Shown: positions 10,801 to 19,100 of the stretch, piece after piece
How the letters are laid out: each line of letters opens with the position of its first letter
Position numbering within the stretch: the first letter of the stretch is position 1
Assembly: GCF_041929345.1 (NCBI RefSeq)
Contig: NZ_JBHFNQ010000193.1
Location: 7,968-71,967 of the forward strand
DNA length: 64,000 nucleotides
Source of the DNA: Floridanema aerugineum
GTDB taxonomy: Bacteria > Cyanobacteriota > Cyanobacteriia > Cyanobacteriales > Aerosakkonemataceae
Direction of reading: 5' to 3'
Position numbers and translations under genes: made by a program
The notes under the pieces: generated by a model
Seen by the model: only the letters and a program-made list of their open reading frames with translations
What the model was told of the DNA's origin: nothing
Databases searched by the model: none

Positions 10801-11994
10801 ATGATACCTGCTCAAATCATTGTGCTTGATGAATTGCCTTTAACTCCTAATGGCAAAGTCGATCGCCAAGCCTTACCAATTCCCAATATTTCTGTTGCAG
10901 GCGGATATATAGCCCCACGCAATGATATTGAAAAACAATTAGCACAGATTTGGTCTACTGTACTCGATCGCCAAGAAATTGGCATTCATGACAACTTTTT
11001 CGACTTAGGCGGTCACTCTTTATTAGCCATGAAATTGCTCAACAATATTCAACAAATTTTTGAGCAACAACTTTCTTTGAACACTTTATTTCAAAATCCG
11101 ACAATTGCTCAACTAGCACCAGAACTTGGTAATACTGAAGTGCCGCAAGCACACCCCGATTTACTATTACTTCAACCTTTAGGAACAGCCACCCCTCTAT
11201 TTTGTCTTCCCGGTGCCAACGGACATAGTTTCTATTTTCGAGATTTAGCAATCAAATTAGGAACTGAACGCCCCGTTTACGGACTCGAAACACCAGGAAG
11301 AGATGGACTTAGCCCACTTCCGAAATCAGTAGAAGATCATGCAACTCAACTAATTGATTTATTACGTCAACAGCAACCCAAAAGCCCATATATCCTAGCC
11401 GGATATTCTTCAGGTTGTGCTGTGGCTTTTGAAATGGCTTCCCAACTAGAAAAACAAGGCGAAAAGCTAGATTTACTAGCTATCTTTGACGCTGGATTAG
11501 TTGCGTACCCTGACTATTTCATTGCTAGAAAAGAAATTGATTGGATTTGGCAATTAATTCAAAGAATTGAAGCCTTAAAGCAAGTTGATTTAGGACTGAA
11601 ATACGCCGATTTACTTGCTCAAACCGACGACCAAGCTTGTTGGAATCTGGCAGCAGAGTATTTATATCGGCATAATATTCTCCCGGAACATTCCAGCCTG
11701 GATTTACTCAAAACCAATATGAAAGTGATGAAACAGCTAACACTCAATTACGCAAATTATCGTCCTAATCATTCAATTTCTGCCCCCATTGTTTTATTTC
11801 GGGTTCAAGAAGTTCATGAAATTGTTTTACAAGAGTTGCAAGCTATTTCCCATTACAATTTACCGGATTGGGGATGGCAAGCATACACTCAAAACCCTGT
11901 CAAGGTGATAAATGTACCGGGAAATCATGGGAGAATGTTTTATGAACCAAACGTAAAAATATTAGCGACTAAATTACATCGCCTGATGTCTTAA
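7822..11994 (+). CDS. Terminal NRPS, docking-C-A-PCP-thioesterase
   Basis: Single-module release synthetase, 1390 aa. Residues 1-57 look like a TubC-type beta-hairpin docking domain (GCKIWAEDDKLRIR followed by LTSELKQEI), which would bind the acidic tail of the preceding NRPS. C follows (LLSFAQQRLW near 75, HHIITDG near 212), then A at about 545-1020 (YTSGSTG near 687) and PCP with serine 1066 in LGGHSL. A type I thioesterase occupies about 1110-1390 with Ser1196 in GYSSG, Asp1223 and His1369, a complete alpha/beta-hydrolase triad. The A pocket reads D-M-A-V-V-G-G-I-C-K, which I cannot assign. A homophenylalanine-like substrate is possible given the neighbouring isopropylmalate-synthase-like gene, but this is only inference. 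Expected role: last residue addition and macrocyclisation or hydrolysis. Confidence 0.95.
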   Translation: MTQKEPVVSLMLRLQNLGCKIWAEDDKLRIRTSKNALTSELKQEIQNNKADILAFLNTAKAKSMMAEEIPKLPDDAPKLLSFAQQRLWLLAQLQGRSASYNMPIALQLKGNLNINALRSSFAYLLNRHTSLRMYFPTIAGQPQIVIQNLDEIEILKIIDWQNLDEHPQSPNVEHLINNYVQEPFSLNTDPLFKAILLQLKEQKYVLLINMHHIITDGWSIGVFIKELRQVYTAFAQNQTPNLPPLPIQYSDYATWQRNWLQGEVLETQINYWKQQLNHAPPLLELPTDYPRPALQNYQGKRYSYSLTPELTAAIKTLSQQQGVSLFMILLAAFSILLSRYSRQNDLCIGSPIANRTHSQTESLIGFFVNTLVLRNQINPEQTFIEFLQQTRQNCLDAYAHQDIPFEFLVEKLQPERSMSHNPLFQVMFILENNENTDLNLPDLEIEWFDLTCPFAKFDLALMAIESDHQLNCVWEYATDLFESSTIQRMTQHFTVLLQGIVDRPNQPIKTLPLITPSELLQLQSWNQTQTDYPLNQTFVDLFEQQVTKNPHQIALVFESQNLTYQQLNQKANQVAHYLIQNHQIQPDTFIGICVERSFEMIIGILAILKAGGAYLPIDPYYPPERIQFMLEDSGASILLTQSFIQDKLPLKSSCKLICLDSEKFDGESTENLPLQTKPENLVCLIYTSGSTGKPKGVMIEHRGLTNFVLAWLQTFQVKPHNRYLQLASFSFDMAMAEIAPTLVVGACLYLSKKSTLLNTQSLVNLLATAKISHIVIPPSMLSVLPPDALPNLQTIVVGGEACSAELVTKWAPGRQFWNGYGPTETTICLVAASCQPNGKKPPIGKPFPNARIYILDAQNQPLPPGIPGELCIAGVGLARGYLHRPDLTKEKFIEVYLFGKTERIYKTGDLARWNYEGNLEYLGRIDDQIKLRGFRIEIGEIEATLLQHSSVKEAVVTVYKTEKNQSLIAYITVINNDSTTGLKNYLKSRLPDYMIPAQIIVLDELPLTPNGKVDRQALPIPNISVAGGYIAPRNDIEKQLAQIWSTVLDRQEIGIHDNFFDLGGHSLLAMKLLNNIQQIFEQQLSLNTLFQNPTIAQLAPELGNTEVPQAHPDLLLLQPLGTATPLFCLPGANGHSFYFRDLAIKLGTERPVYGLETPGRDGLSPLPKSVEDHATQLIDLLRQQQPKSPYILAGYSSGCAVAFEMASQLEKQGEKLDLLAIFDAGLVAYPDYFIARKEIDWIWQLIQRIEALKQVDLGLKYADLLAQTDDQACWNLAAEYLYRHNILPEHSSLDLLKTNMKVMKQLTLNYANYRPNHSISAPIVLFRVQEVHEIVLQELQAISHYNLPDWGWQAYTQNPVKVINVPGNHGRMFYEPNVKILATKLHRLMS

Positions 11995-12015
11995 CCTATA
12001 AAAAGGTTTGTAGTC

Positions 12016-12045
12016 AGGACTTTAGTCCTTTAAAAAGGCTTTTTT
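12016..12045 (+). terminator. Candidate hairpin terminator after the TE gene
   Basis: Just after the thioesterase stop, AGGACT-TT-AGTCCT (12016-12029) forms a perfect 6-bp stem. An overlapping alternative, CCTTT-AA-AAAGG, is followed by C and a run of six T. This fits an intrinsic terminator, but the AGGACT hairpin also resembles a dispersed cyanobacterial repeat. The next gene starts 47 bp downstream on the same strand, so read-through is likely. Confidence 0.4.
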
Positions 12046-12082
12046 AATGACAAATTACCAACAGCAATAAACTAGTTTGACC

Positions 12083-12088
12083 AGAGGA
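12083..12088 (+). promoter_or_regulatory. Ribosome binding site deciding the start at 12092
   Basis: AGAGGA lies 3 bp upstream of ATG 12092. The reading frame could be extended to a TTG at 12077, but that codon has no comparable purine tract and adds only five residues (M/L-T-R-G-I), so the ATG is preferred. Confidence 0.55.
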
Positions 12089-12091
12089 ATT

Positions 12092-13270
12092 ATGGAAACT
12101 GTTTCGCTCAAAATTTATGATGAAACCCTGCGGGATGGAGAACAACAAGCTGGAATTTTCTTCTCTTATCCAACCAAACATAAACTTGCCCATCTGATTC
12201 GTCAAACAGGAGTTCATGGACTAGCCATTATGCCTGCTGTTTGTCAACAAGAAGAAGAGTTAGTTAAATCATTAGTCATAGATGGATGGTCCGCTCTGAT
12301 CACTGCTTCTACAATGATGGGAAAGGAGTATATTGATAAAGCCAAAAACTACGGTGTTAAACGGATTATTTTGTTTCTGGGGCTTTCCGATCGACTACTG
12401 TTTCTGCGAGACCCCCAAGTTCGCCTCATGAGCGAATTTAAAGGCAAAACCATTGATGATAATATCCCAACAAAAATAATTAATAAAATCCGCCAAAATG
12501 CTATTAATTTAACTGTGGAAAACTTGCACTATGCTTCCAGAATTGCTGGACTCAGAGTAGACTTTGCTGTTGAGGATGCTTCTAGAGCCGATTTTGACTA
12601 TTTAGTGCAATGTATTCGCTCTTTTAGTCCCTATACCGAAAACTTTTTGCTTTGTGATACAGTTGGTATTTTGAATCCAGAAAAAAGCTATATCTGGATT
12701 AACGATCTGCTTCAATCTGCTCCCGGCGTTGCATTGGGGGTACATTATCACAATGATATGGGCATGGCTTTGGAAAATACTCTCCAGTCTCTCATGGCAG
12801 GAGCCACTTTAGTCTCAGGGACATTTTGCGGTTTAGGAGAGCGAGCGGGAAATGTTGCCTTAGAGCAGGTGTTAAATGGGTTGCGAATTCGCTTTGGTAT
12901 GGAAGTTGAGGGAATTAACTATGATGCTATTGCCACTGTGACTGATTATATTGAAAAATTGGGGGTTCGTCCTGCTCCTCCTTATTCTCAGAGTACTCAA
13001 CGCCATGAATCAGGTATCCATGTAAATTCTTTATTTTCCGATCCTAAGAGTTATGCGGTATTCCCGTATAATACGATCGAAGTTGTCTTTGGCAAATGGA
13101 GTGGAGTTAGTAATTTCCAATATCTATTTGAAAAGCAACTACAAAATCCCCAACCGAGAGACAAATACGAAAAAATGCGCTCAAAAATTAAATCTCTTGC
13201 TACCGAACAAGAACGGTATTTTACAGCTTATGAGGTTGTAGAGTTATGGAAAAATGGTATATTTGATTAA
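12092..13270 (+). CDS. Isopropylmalate/homocitrate synthase-family enzyme, HphA-like candidate
   Basis: DRE-TIM metallolyase of 392 aa that should condense acetyl-CoA with a 2-oxo acid. Visible motifs: YDETLRDGEQQ at residues 9-19, the metal-binding HYHND (His218, His220, Asp222), and GLGERAGN followed by SGIHVNSLF. It is much shorter than LeuA-type isopropylmalate synthases (about 500 aa or more) because the C-terminal allosteric domain is absent, so leucine feedback is not expected. Length resembles NifV-type homocitrate synthases. Inside an NRPS cluster the best family precedent is HphA (2-benzylmalate synthase), the first step toward homophenylalanine or homotyrosine. The partner HphB and HphC/D functions are not in this window. 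Homocitrate synthase or a plain LeuA paralogue remain possible. Confidence 0.85.
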   Translation: METVSLKIYDETLRDGEQQAGIFFSYPTKHKLAHLIRQTGVHGLAIMPAVCQQEEELVKSLVIDGWSALITASTMMGKEYIDKAKNYGVKRIILFLGLSDRLLFLRDPQVRLMSEFKGKTIDDNIPTKIINKIRQNAINLTVENLHYASRIAGLRVDFAVEDASRADFDYLVQCIRSFSPYTENFLLCDTVGILNPEKSYIWINDLLQSAPGVALGVHYHNDMGMALENTLQSLMAGATLVSGTFCGLGERAGNVALEQVLNGLRIRFGMEVEGINYDAIATVTDYIEKLGVRPAPPYSQSTQRHESGIHVNSLFSDPKSYAVFPYNTIEVVFGKWSGVSNFQYLFEKQLQNPQPRDKYEKMRSKIKSLATEQERYFTAYEVVELWKNGIFD

Positions 13271-13360
13271 TCAATCTTAAGGATTCAGCAAAGAAATTTT
13301 CCCAGTCAACCTGCTGAATTCTTAATTTCAATTTCCCTCCTCTAAATTTGAACTAAAGAT

Positions 13361-15499
13361 ATGCAATCTACAATCTCTATTGATAAAAATTCAACGAGTA
13401 ATTCTACACAAAGTTCTACAGGATTTTGGCAGAATGTTAGAGCAATATTAGCACCTTACTGGTATCCAACACAGCCGGGAGGAAGAGCATTCTCAGCCGT
13501 AATGAGTTCCTGGGCAATGCTGATTCTCCTAATATTATTAATCGCCATGCTTGTGGGTATAAATGCTTTTAATTCCTTCGTTTATCGCTATTTAATAGAT
13601 GTCATTATTAAAGATAAAGATGTTAATAAATTTGTTGATTCGTTATGGCTTTACGTTGCTGTTCTAGTCGGCACAACTTTATTAGTAGGATTTTCTAAAT
13701 TTGTTAGAAAACAAATCGCTCTTGATTGGTATCAATGGTTAAATAATCATATTTTAGAAAAATATTTGAGCAACCGTGCTTATTATAAAATCAACTTTAA
13801 ATCCGATATTGATAATCCAGATCAAAGGATATCCCAAGAACTCTCACCCCTGACAAAGAATGCTCTCAGCTTTTCGGCTGTTTTCCTAGAAAAAGTACTG
13901 GAAATGTCCGTTTTTCTAGTAATTCTTTGGTCGCTTTCCCGATGGGTGGCAGTTATAGTGGTTATTTATACTGTAATAGGCAATTTAATTGCTCTTTACT
14001 TGACTCAAGAATTGAATAATATTAATAAAGACCAAATTGGATTTGAAGCAGACTATACTTACAGCCTAACTCATATTCGTAATCATGCAGAGTCAATAGC
14101 TTTTTTTCAGGGAGAAGACAAAGAATTAAATATAGTAATGCGAAGATTTAAGAATATTCTTCAAACTACTCAACGCAAAATTAATTGGGAGAGAAATCAG
14201 GATTTTTTCAACAGAGGATATCAAGCAGTTCTCCAAATCTTTCCCCTGATCATATTCGGGTCATTATACCTAAAAGGTGAAATTGATTTTGGCGAAATTA
14301 GTCAGGCTAGTATAGCTTGCGGTTCTTTTTCAAGTGCTATGGCAGAATTAATTGCCGAATTTGGTACTTCAGGAAGACTTACCAGTTATATCGATCGTTT
14401 ATCTGAGTTTTCGGGTGCGTTGGAATCTGTGATTAAACAGCCTGAGAATGTCAGTACTATTAAAACAATTGAAGATAACCGTTTGGCTTTTGAGAATGTC
14501 ACCTTAGAAACGCCTGACTACGAAGAGGTGATCGTGGAAAAGCTATCACTCACGGTGCATCCAGGAGAAGGTTTATTAATTGTTGGGCCTAGTGGACGAG
14601 GGAAAAGTTCTTTGTTGCGTGCGATCGCAGGTCTGTGGAATGCTGGAACTGGTCGGTTAGTCAGACCTCCTCTAGAAGATATGTTATTTTTACCGCAACG
14701 TCCCTATATTATTTTGGGAACTTTGCGCGAACAGTTACTTTATCCTCATACTACTCGGGAAATGAGCGATCGAGAACTAGAAGCAGTTTTACAACAAGTT
14801 AATTTGCAAAATTTACTGCCACGAATCGAAGGTTTTGATAAAGAAGTTCCTTGGGAAAATATCTTATCTTTGGGCGAACAACAACGCCTTGCTTTTGCAC
14901 GATTGGTAGTGAGTCGTCCCCGTTTCACCATATTAGATGAAGCCACTAGTGCTTTGGATTTGAAAAATGAAGGACATTTATATGAACAATTACAACAAAC
15001 TCAGGCAACTTTTATCAGTGTAGGACATCGAGAAAGCCTGTTTAATTATCATCAATGGGTATTGGAATTAACAGAGAATTCTAAATGGCGACTCGTCTCT
15101 ATGTCCGATTATCAGCGGCAAAAAGCGATCGTCAATCATCAAGAAGAAAATCCTCCAAACACAATCGATAATCCCCCGGCGATGACTGACCAAAACATCA
15201 TAGAAATCTCAGTAATTAGCCCAGAAAATCCTCCTGAGACTCCTGAACAAAACATTCTAGAAATCTCCCCACAACTTAGCCCAGAAAATCCTCCTGAGAC
15301 TCCTTCTCAAGATGTAGAAATTTCCGCCGCACCCGGAGCAACCGTCGGGTTATCCCATAAGGAAATGCAGCAATTAACAGATTATCAACTCAGTAGCATT
15401 AGAAGTATGGCCAGCCAACGTAAAACCGTGACAACTAAAGATGGCGTGACCTACTACTATAATAAAGACCCGAAAGTATTGAAATGGATGAGACTTTAG
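13361..15499 (+). CDS. Fused membrane/ATPase ABC transporter, SbmA/BacA-like family
   Basis: Half-transporter with N-terminal membrane domain and C-terminal ATPase, 712 aa, probably exporting the peptide (compare McyH in microcystin clusters). The first strongly hydrophobic segment is near residues 48-75, with others near 95-115, 180-220 and 300-320. The ATPase has Walker A GPSGRGKSS (409-417), signature LSLGEQQR (near 502), Walker B with Asp526-Glu527, and a switch His in VGHRES. About 120 residues follow the ATPase: a Pro/Glu-rich linker containing a 20-residue tandem repeat, then a conserved-looking tail ending in VTTKDGVTYYYNKDPK. Start ATG 13361 has only a weak purine tract upstream. Spacing and strand suggest it belongs with the NRPS genes on its left. 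Confidence 0.9.
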   Translation: MQSTISIDKNSTSNSTQSSTGFWQNVRAILAPYWYPTQPGGRAFSAVMSSWAMLILLILLIAMLVGINAFNSFVYRYLIDVIIKDKDVNKFVDSLWLYVAVLVGTTLLVGFSKFVRKQIALDWYQWLNNHILEKYLSNRAYYKINFKSDIDNPDQRISQELSPLTKNALSFSAVFLEKVLEMSVFLVILWSLSRWVAVIVVIYTVIGNLIALYLTQELNNINKDQIGFEADYTYSLTHIRNHAESIAFFQGEDKELNIVMRRFKNILQTTQRKINWERNQDFFNRGYQAVLQIFPLIIFGSLYLKGEIDFGEISQASIACGSFSSAMAELIAEFGTSGRLTSYIDRLSEFSGALESVIKQPENVSTIKTIEDNRLAFENVTLETPDYEEVIVEKLSLTVHPGEGLLIVGPSGRGKSSLLRAIAGLWNAGTGRLVRPPLEDMLFLPQRPYIILGTLREQLLYPHTTREMSDRELEAVLQQVNLQNLLPRIEGFDKEVPWENILSLGEQQRLAFARLVVSRPRFTILDEATSALDLKNEGHLYEQLQQTQATFISVGHRESLFNYHQWVLELTENSKWRLVSMSDYQRQKAIVNHQEENPPNTIDNPPAMTDQNIIEISVISPENPPETPEQNILEISPQLSPENPPETPSQDVEISAAPGATVGLSHKEMQQLTDYQLSSIRSMASQRKTVTTKDGVTYYYNKDPKVLKWMRL
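15218..15304 (+). repeat. 60-bp direct repeat in the ABC transporter tail
   Basis: Two 27-bp identical blocks start at 15218 and 15278, exactly 60 bp apart. Each encodes SPENPPETP, with the partly similar NILEIS between them. A weaker related segment (ENPPNT) lies just upstream. The period is a multiple of three, so the frame is kept and the linker simply lengthens. Confidence 0.75.
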
Positions 15500-15670
15500 C
15501 CTCTGTTACTAAAAAATTTGTCCAAATTCTCAAGCAACATCACCTGACAATACAAATCATCTATCTAAGGACTAGTAATGCTTTTCCTTAATAAAGCAGA
15601 GTCAGCTAGTTACTACAGAAAGTAATGCAGAGAACCGGACAAAAATTAATAGACATTTATTACAAAAACT

Positions 15671-15825
15671 GGCCCCAAAAAATGTAATTATTTTAAACTG
15701 TATTGACTAATTCACTAAATTGAGCGAGAATCAAAATTGACAAAACAGTTAGCCCTGGAGAAATATTATGTCCCACAAAACTGTAATTCTTCTCACCTGT
15801 ATTGACTAACTCGCTAAACCGATCC
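15671..15825 (+). repeat. Imperfect direct repeat, about 55 bp, two copies
   Basis: Copy 1 (about 15671-15725) and copy 2 (about 15770-15825) share the order CCC-ACAAAA-like, TGTAATT, then a core TGTATTGACTAA followed by TCRCTAAA. A partial third trace, TGGCCCCAAAA, occurs near 15869. Function unknown: regulatory sites or decayed dispersed repeats are both possible. Confidence 0.55.
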
Positions 15826-15910
15826 ACAAGAAAAAAATCACAAACCCTTTGGCATAGGAAAAATTTTATGGCCCCAAAATAGTCAAGGTTACGGATATCA
15901 AAGCCGTAAC

Positions 15911-15940
15911 TTAATCTCATTGAAACACTGTTGATATAAT
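15911..15940 (+). promoter_or_regulatory. Possible sigma-70-type promoter for the PKS operon
   Basis: A perfect TATAAT at 15935-15940 is preceded, 18 bp upstream, by TTAATC (three of six matches to TTGACA). It would give a leader of roughly 210 nt before ATG 16155. The AT-rich context makes chance occurrence likely. Confidence 0.25.
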
Positions 15941-16154
15941 CTGGTATAACCTGGGTTGATTTCCCGGTAATTTTTTGGTGCTGCCAATAAATCATCGGAG
16001 TTTTAAAACCCTGGTAGCAGATAAAAATTACCAAAAAGGTTGTCGGAAATTAGTGACAAAGCTACCTAATTTCTGATGATTAATAGTGTTCAATTGTCGA
16101 ACTGCGGTAAAGCAGATTAATTCTTCATAAAATTTAAGGAAAATTTAGAAGCTA

Positions 16155-19100
16155 ATGCAGTTAGATAATTATAGTCAGTGTTTTGCTAATGGAAGTCAGG
16201 GAAAAATGAAAAATCAAGAAGTAGCCCTAGCAATTCAATCGAGTGAGATAGTAGAAGATTGTGTAGTGCTAGAGCGAAAAACAGAAAACAGCCCAGCTGA
16301 ATTAGTAGCTTATGTAGTTCCAACAGTCAGATTTACCAGGGAACTATTGTTATCGCATATAGAAGCAAAATTGGCAAAAGAAGAGATACCAAAAGCGATC
16401 GTCCCCATCTCATCCATACCATTAACCCCATCAGGACAGATAGATCGAAACATCCTGAATCAGCTAGAAATAACAGACAATGAATTAGAAGAAAGATGGA
16501 AAGAAAAAATCCAGACCATACCAGAAGTTGAGCAAGTAGCAGTAGTAAGACAAGCCCAAATCAAAACCCAAGAAACACTGCGACTATCAGACATACTTCC
16601 TACCTGGAAAAATGTTACAACTCAACAAACCCCAACCCGAATTGACCAGACAACTAAATCTAGCAATAGCCAACCATCAATCAGTCATGGAGGAGAACTC
16701 AAGCGAGAAAAGAACGCCTCAACAACACTATCACAAGCTTTAGAAAAAACCGCCGCTCAATGGCCCGAAAAACAGCTAATTTATATTAATTCCAATGGTT
16801 CAGAGACTATTCAAACTTATAAAGAATTACTATTAGACGCACAAAAGATATTAGCAGGATTAAGAAAATTAGGAGTTAAACCACAAGATAAAATAATATT
16901 TCAAATTGATGGAAGTCAAGACTTTATTCCTGCCTTTTGGGGCTGTATACTAGGCGGATTTATACCAGTACCAATTTCTATTTCTCCCACCTACGAACAA
17001 ATTAACAGCGCTGTCGCTAAACTGCACAATGGGTGGCAGATGTTAAAGCAACCCCTAATTCTAACAAGCGCCAGATTAGCCCAAAACATTAGCGCCTTGC
17101 CAGCACTATTAAATATAGAAGAAAAATTTCAAATTGAGACAGTAGATAACTTACGCCAAAACGAACCAGATAGTAATATTTATCAGAGCCAGCCAGAAGA
17201 CCTAGCACTACTATTACTAACATCAGGAAGCACAGGCACGCCAAAAGCCGTCATGCAAAATCATCGCAGTCTGTTAAGCATGACCGCTGGCACCGCCCAA
17301 ATGAACAAATTTGACCATCAAGATACAGTGTTGAACTGGATGCCATTAGAGCACGTTGGCGCGATCGTATTTTTAGGACTAATGGCAGTAGACTTAGGAT
17401 GTAAACAAATCCATGCACCAACAGAATATATCCTGCAAAATCCCCTGCGCTGGTTAGAATTAATTCAACAGCACAAAGCCTCAATTTCCTGGGCACCAAA
17501 CTTTGCCTTCTCCTTACTCAACGACCGAGCCACACAGATAAATCAGAAATCTTGGGACTTATCCTCCATGAGATTTCTAGTCAACGCCGGAGAGCAAATA
17601 GTCCCCAAAACAGCACGCAATTTTCTTAAACTATTCCTGCCTTATGGTCTACCATATAATGCCATTCGTCCAGCATTTGGAATGTCAGAAACTTGTTCAG
17701 GAATAACTTGGTCTGAAGGATTTACTCTAGAAAATTCATCAGATGAAATGTCATTTGTAGAACTGGGTTTACCAATTCCCGGAGCATCAATTAGAATTGC
17801 AGATGAAAATAATCAAATAGTCCCAGAAGGAGTAATTGGAAAATTCCAAGTCAAAGGACTTTCCGTAACTTCTGGATATTATGAAAATCCCCAGCGTAAT
17901 CAAGAAGCATTTACCGACGATGGGTGGTTTAATACCGGAGATCTGGGCTATATAAAATCAGGGAAAATTATCTTAACAGGCAGAGATAAAGACGATATTA
18001 TTATTAATGGAATCAATTATTATAGTCATGAAATAGAATCAGTTGTTGAAGAAGTTGAGGGAGTAGAAACTTCCTATACAGCCGCTTGTGCCGTGCAAAT
18101 TGCGGGAAATAACGCCGATCGATTAGCCATATTTTTTAATTCCTCTATCTCTGACCAAGCTAAACTAAAAGACCTAATAAAAAAAATTCGGGGCGCAGTT
18201 GTTAAAAATGTTGGCGTGAATCCGAATTATATTATTCCTGTAACCAAAGAAGCAATTCCCAAAACAGATATTGGCAAGATTCAGCGATCGCAATTAACCA
18301 AACGCTTTGCCGCCGGGGAATTTGATAGTATAATTCAACAACTAGGGATTAATTTAGAAAATACCAATTTACTACCTGATTGGTTTTATCGTCGAACTTG
18401 GCGACCAAAACAGTCAACAAATCTTATAAATGCAATCAATCCCAGCAATATTTTAATATTCTTAGATGACTTGGGATTAGGAGAATCTTTGATTGTAAAG
18501 TTGGCAAAACAAAGTCACTCTTATATAGGAATTAAACCAGGAACAGACTTTAAACAAATCGATTCAAAGCACTATCAAATTAATCCAAAAAACCCAGAAC
18601 ATTATCAGCAATTACTATCGACTTTAACTGACCAAAACTGGCAAATCAATCGAATTTTGCATTTGTGGACTTACGACAATCGTCCTGAAGAAATTACCAG
18701 CCTAGAATCCTTAGAACAATCTCAAATCGCTGGGGTGTATAGTTTACTTTATTTGACTAAAGCCTTAGCGAAAACTCAAAAAACCGAACAAAACATTCAG
18801 TTATTAGTAGCATCAAGTTATAGCCAATTTACCTCAGTAAATGACCAAGTTGCCTATCAAAAATCACCAATAGTTGCCTTATTGAAAGTAATTGAACAAG
18901 AAATCCCCAATTTACAGACTCGTCATGTTGATTTTAGTATACAGGATGAAGGAAATATCGATCGCCTCATCCAAGAGATGCAGGTTGTCTCAAAAGAAAC
19001 CGAAGTAGCTTACCGCCAGGGACAAAGATTGATTCCCCGACTGGAAAAAGTCGAATTTTCTCCCGAAAATCACCAAAAAATTGCTTTTAAATCGGGAGGA

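Larger units (their letters stand above)
15500..16154. other. 655-bp intergenic region before the PKS operon
   Basis: I see no convincing gene here. The region is AT-rich, holds an imperfect direct repeat (15671-15825) and a perfect TATAAT at 15935-15940. The only longer open frame, on the minus strand at about 15693-16034, encodes the direct repeat twice and matches no family I recognise. The region probably contains the leader and promoter of the PKS-NRPS operon. Confidence 0.6.

Noticed and set aside
12077..12091. TTG start extending the HphA-like gene by five residues
   Set aside because: AGAGGA is placed correctly for ATG 12092, and the family motif begins only nine residues later, so no extra leader is needed.
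15737..15769. TTGACA followed by TATTAT as a promoter
   Set aside because: The spacing is 21 bp, too long for a standard promoter, and the segment lies inside the direct-repeat region.
15693..16034. Minus-strand open frame of 113 codons in the intergenic gap
   Set aside because: It encodes the direct repeat twice, has no recognisable domain, and no clear ribosome site. Most likely a chance frame.
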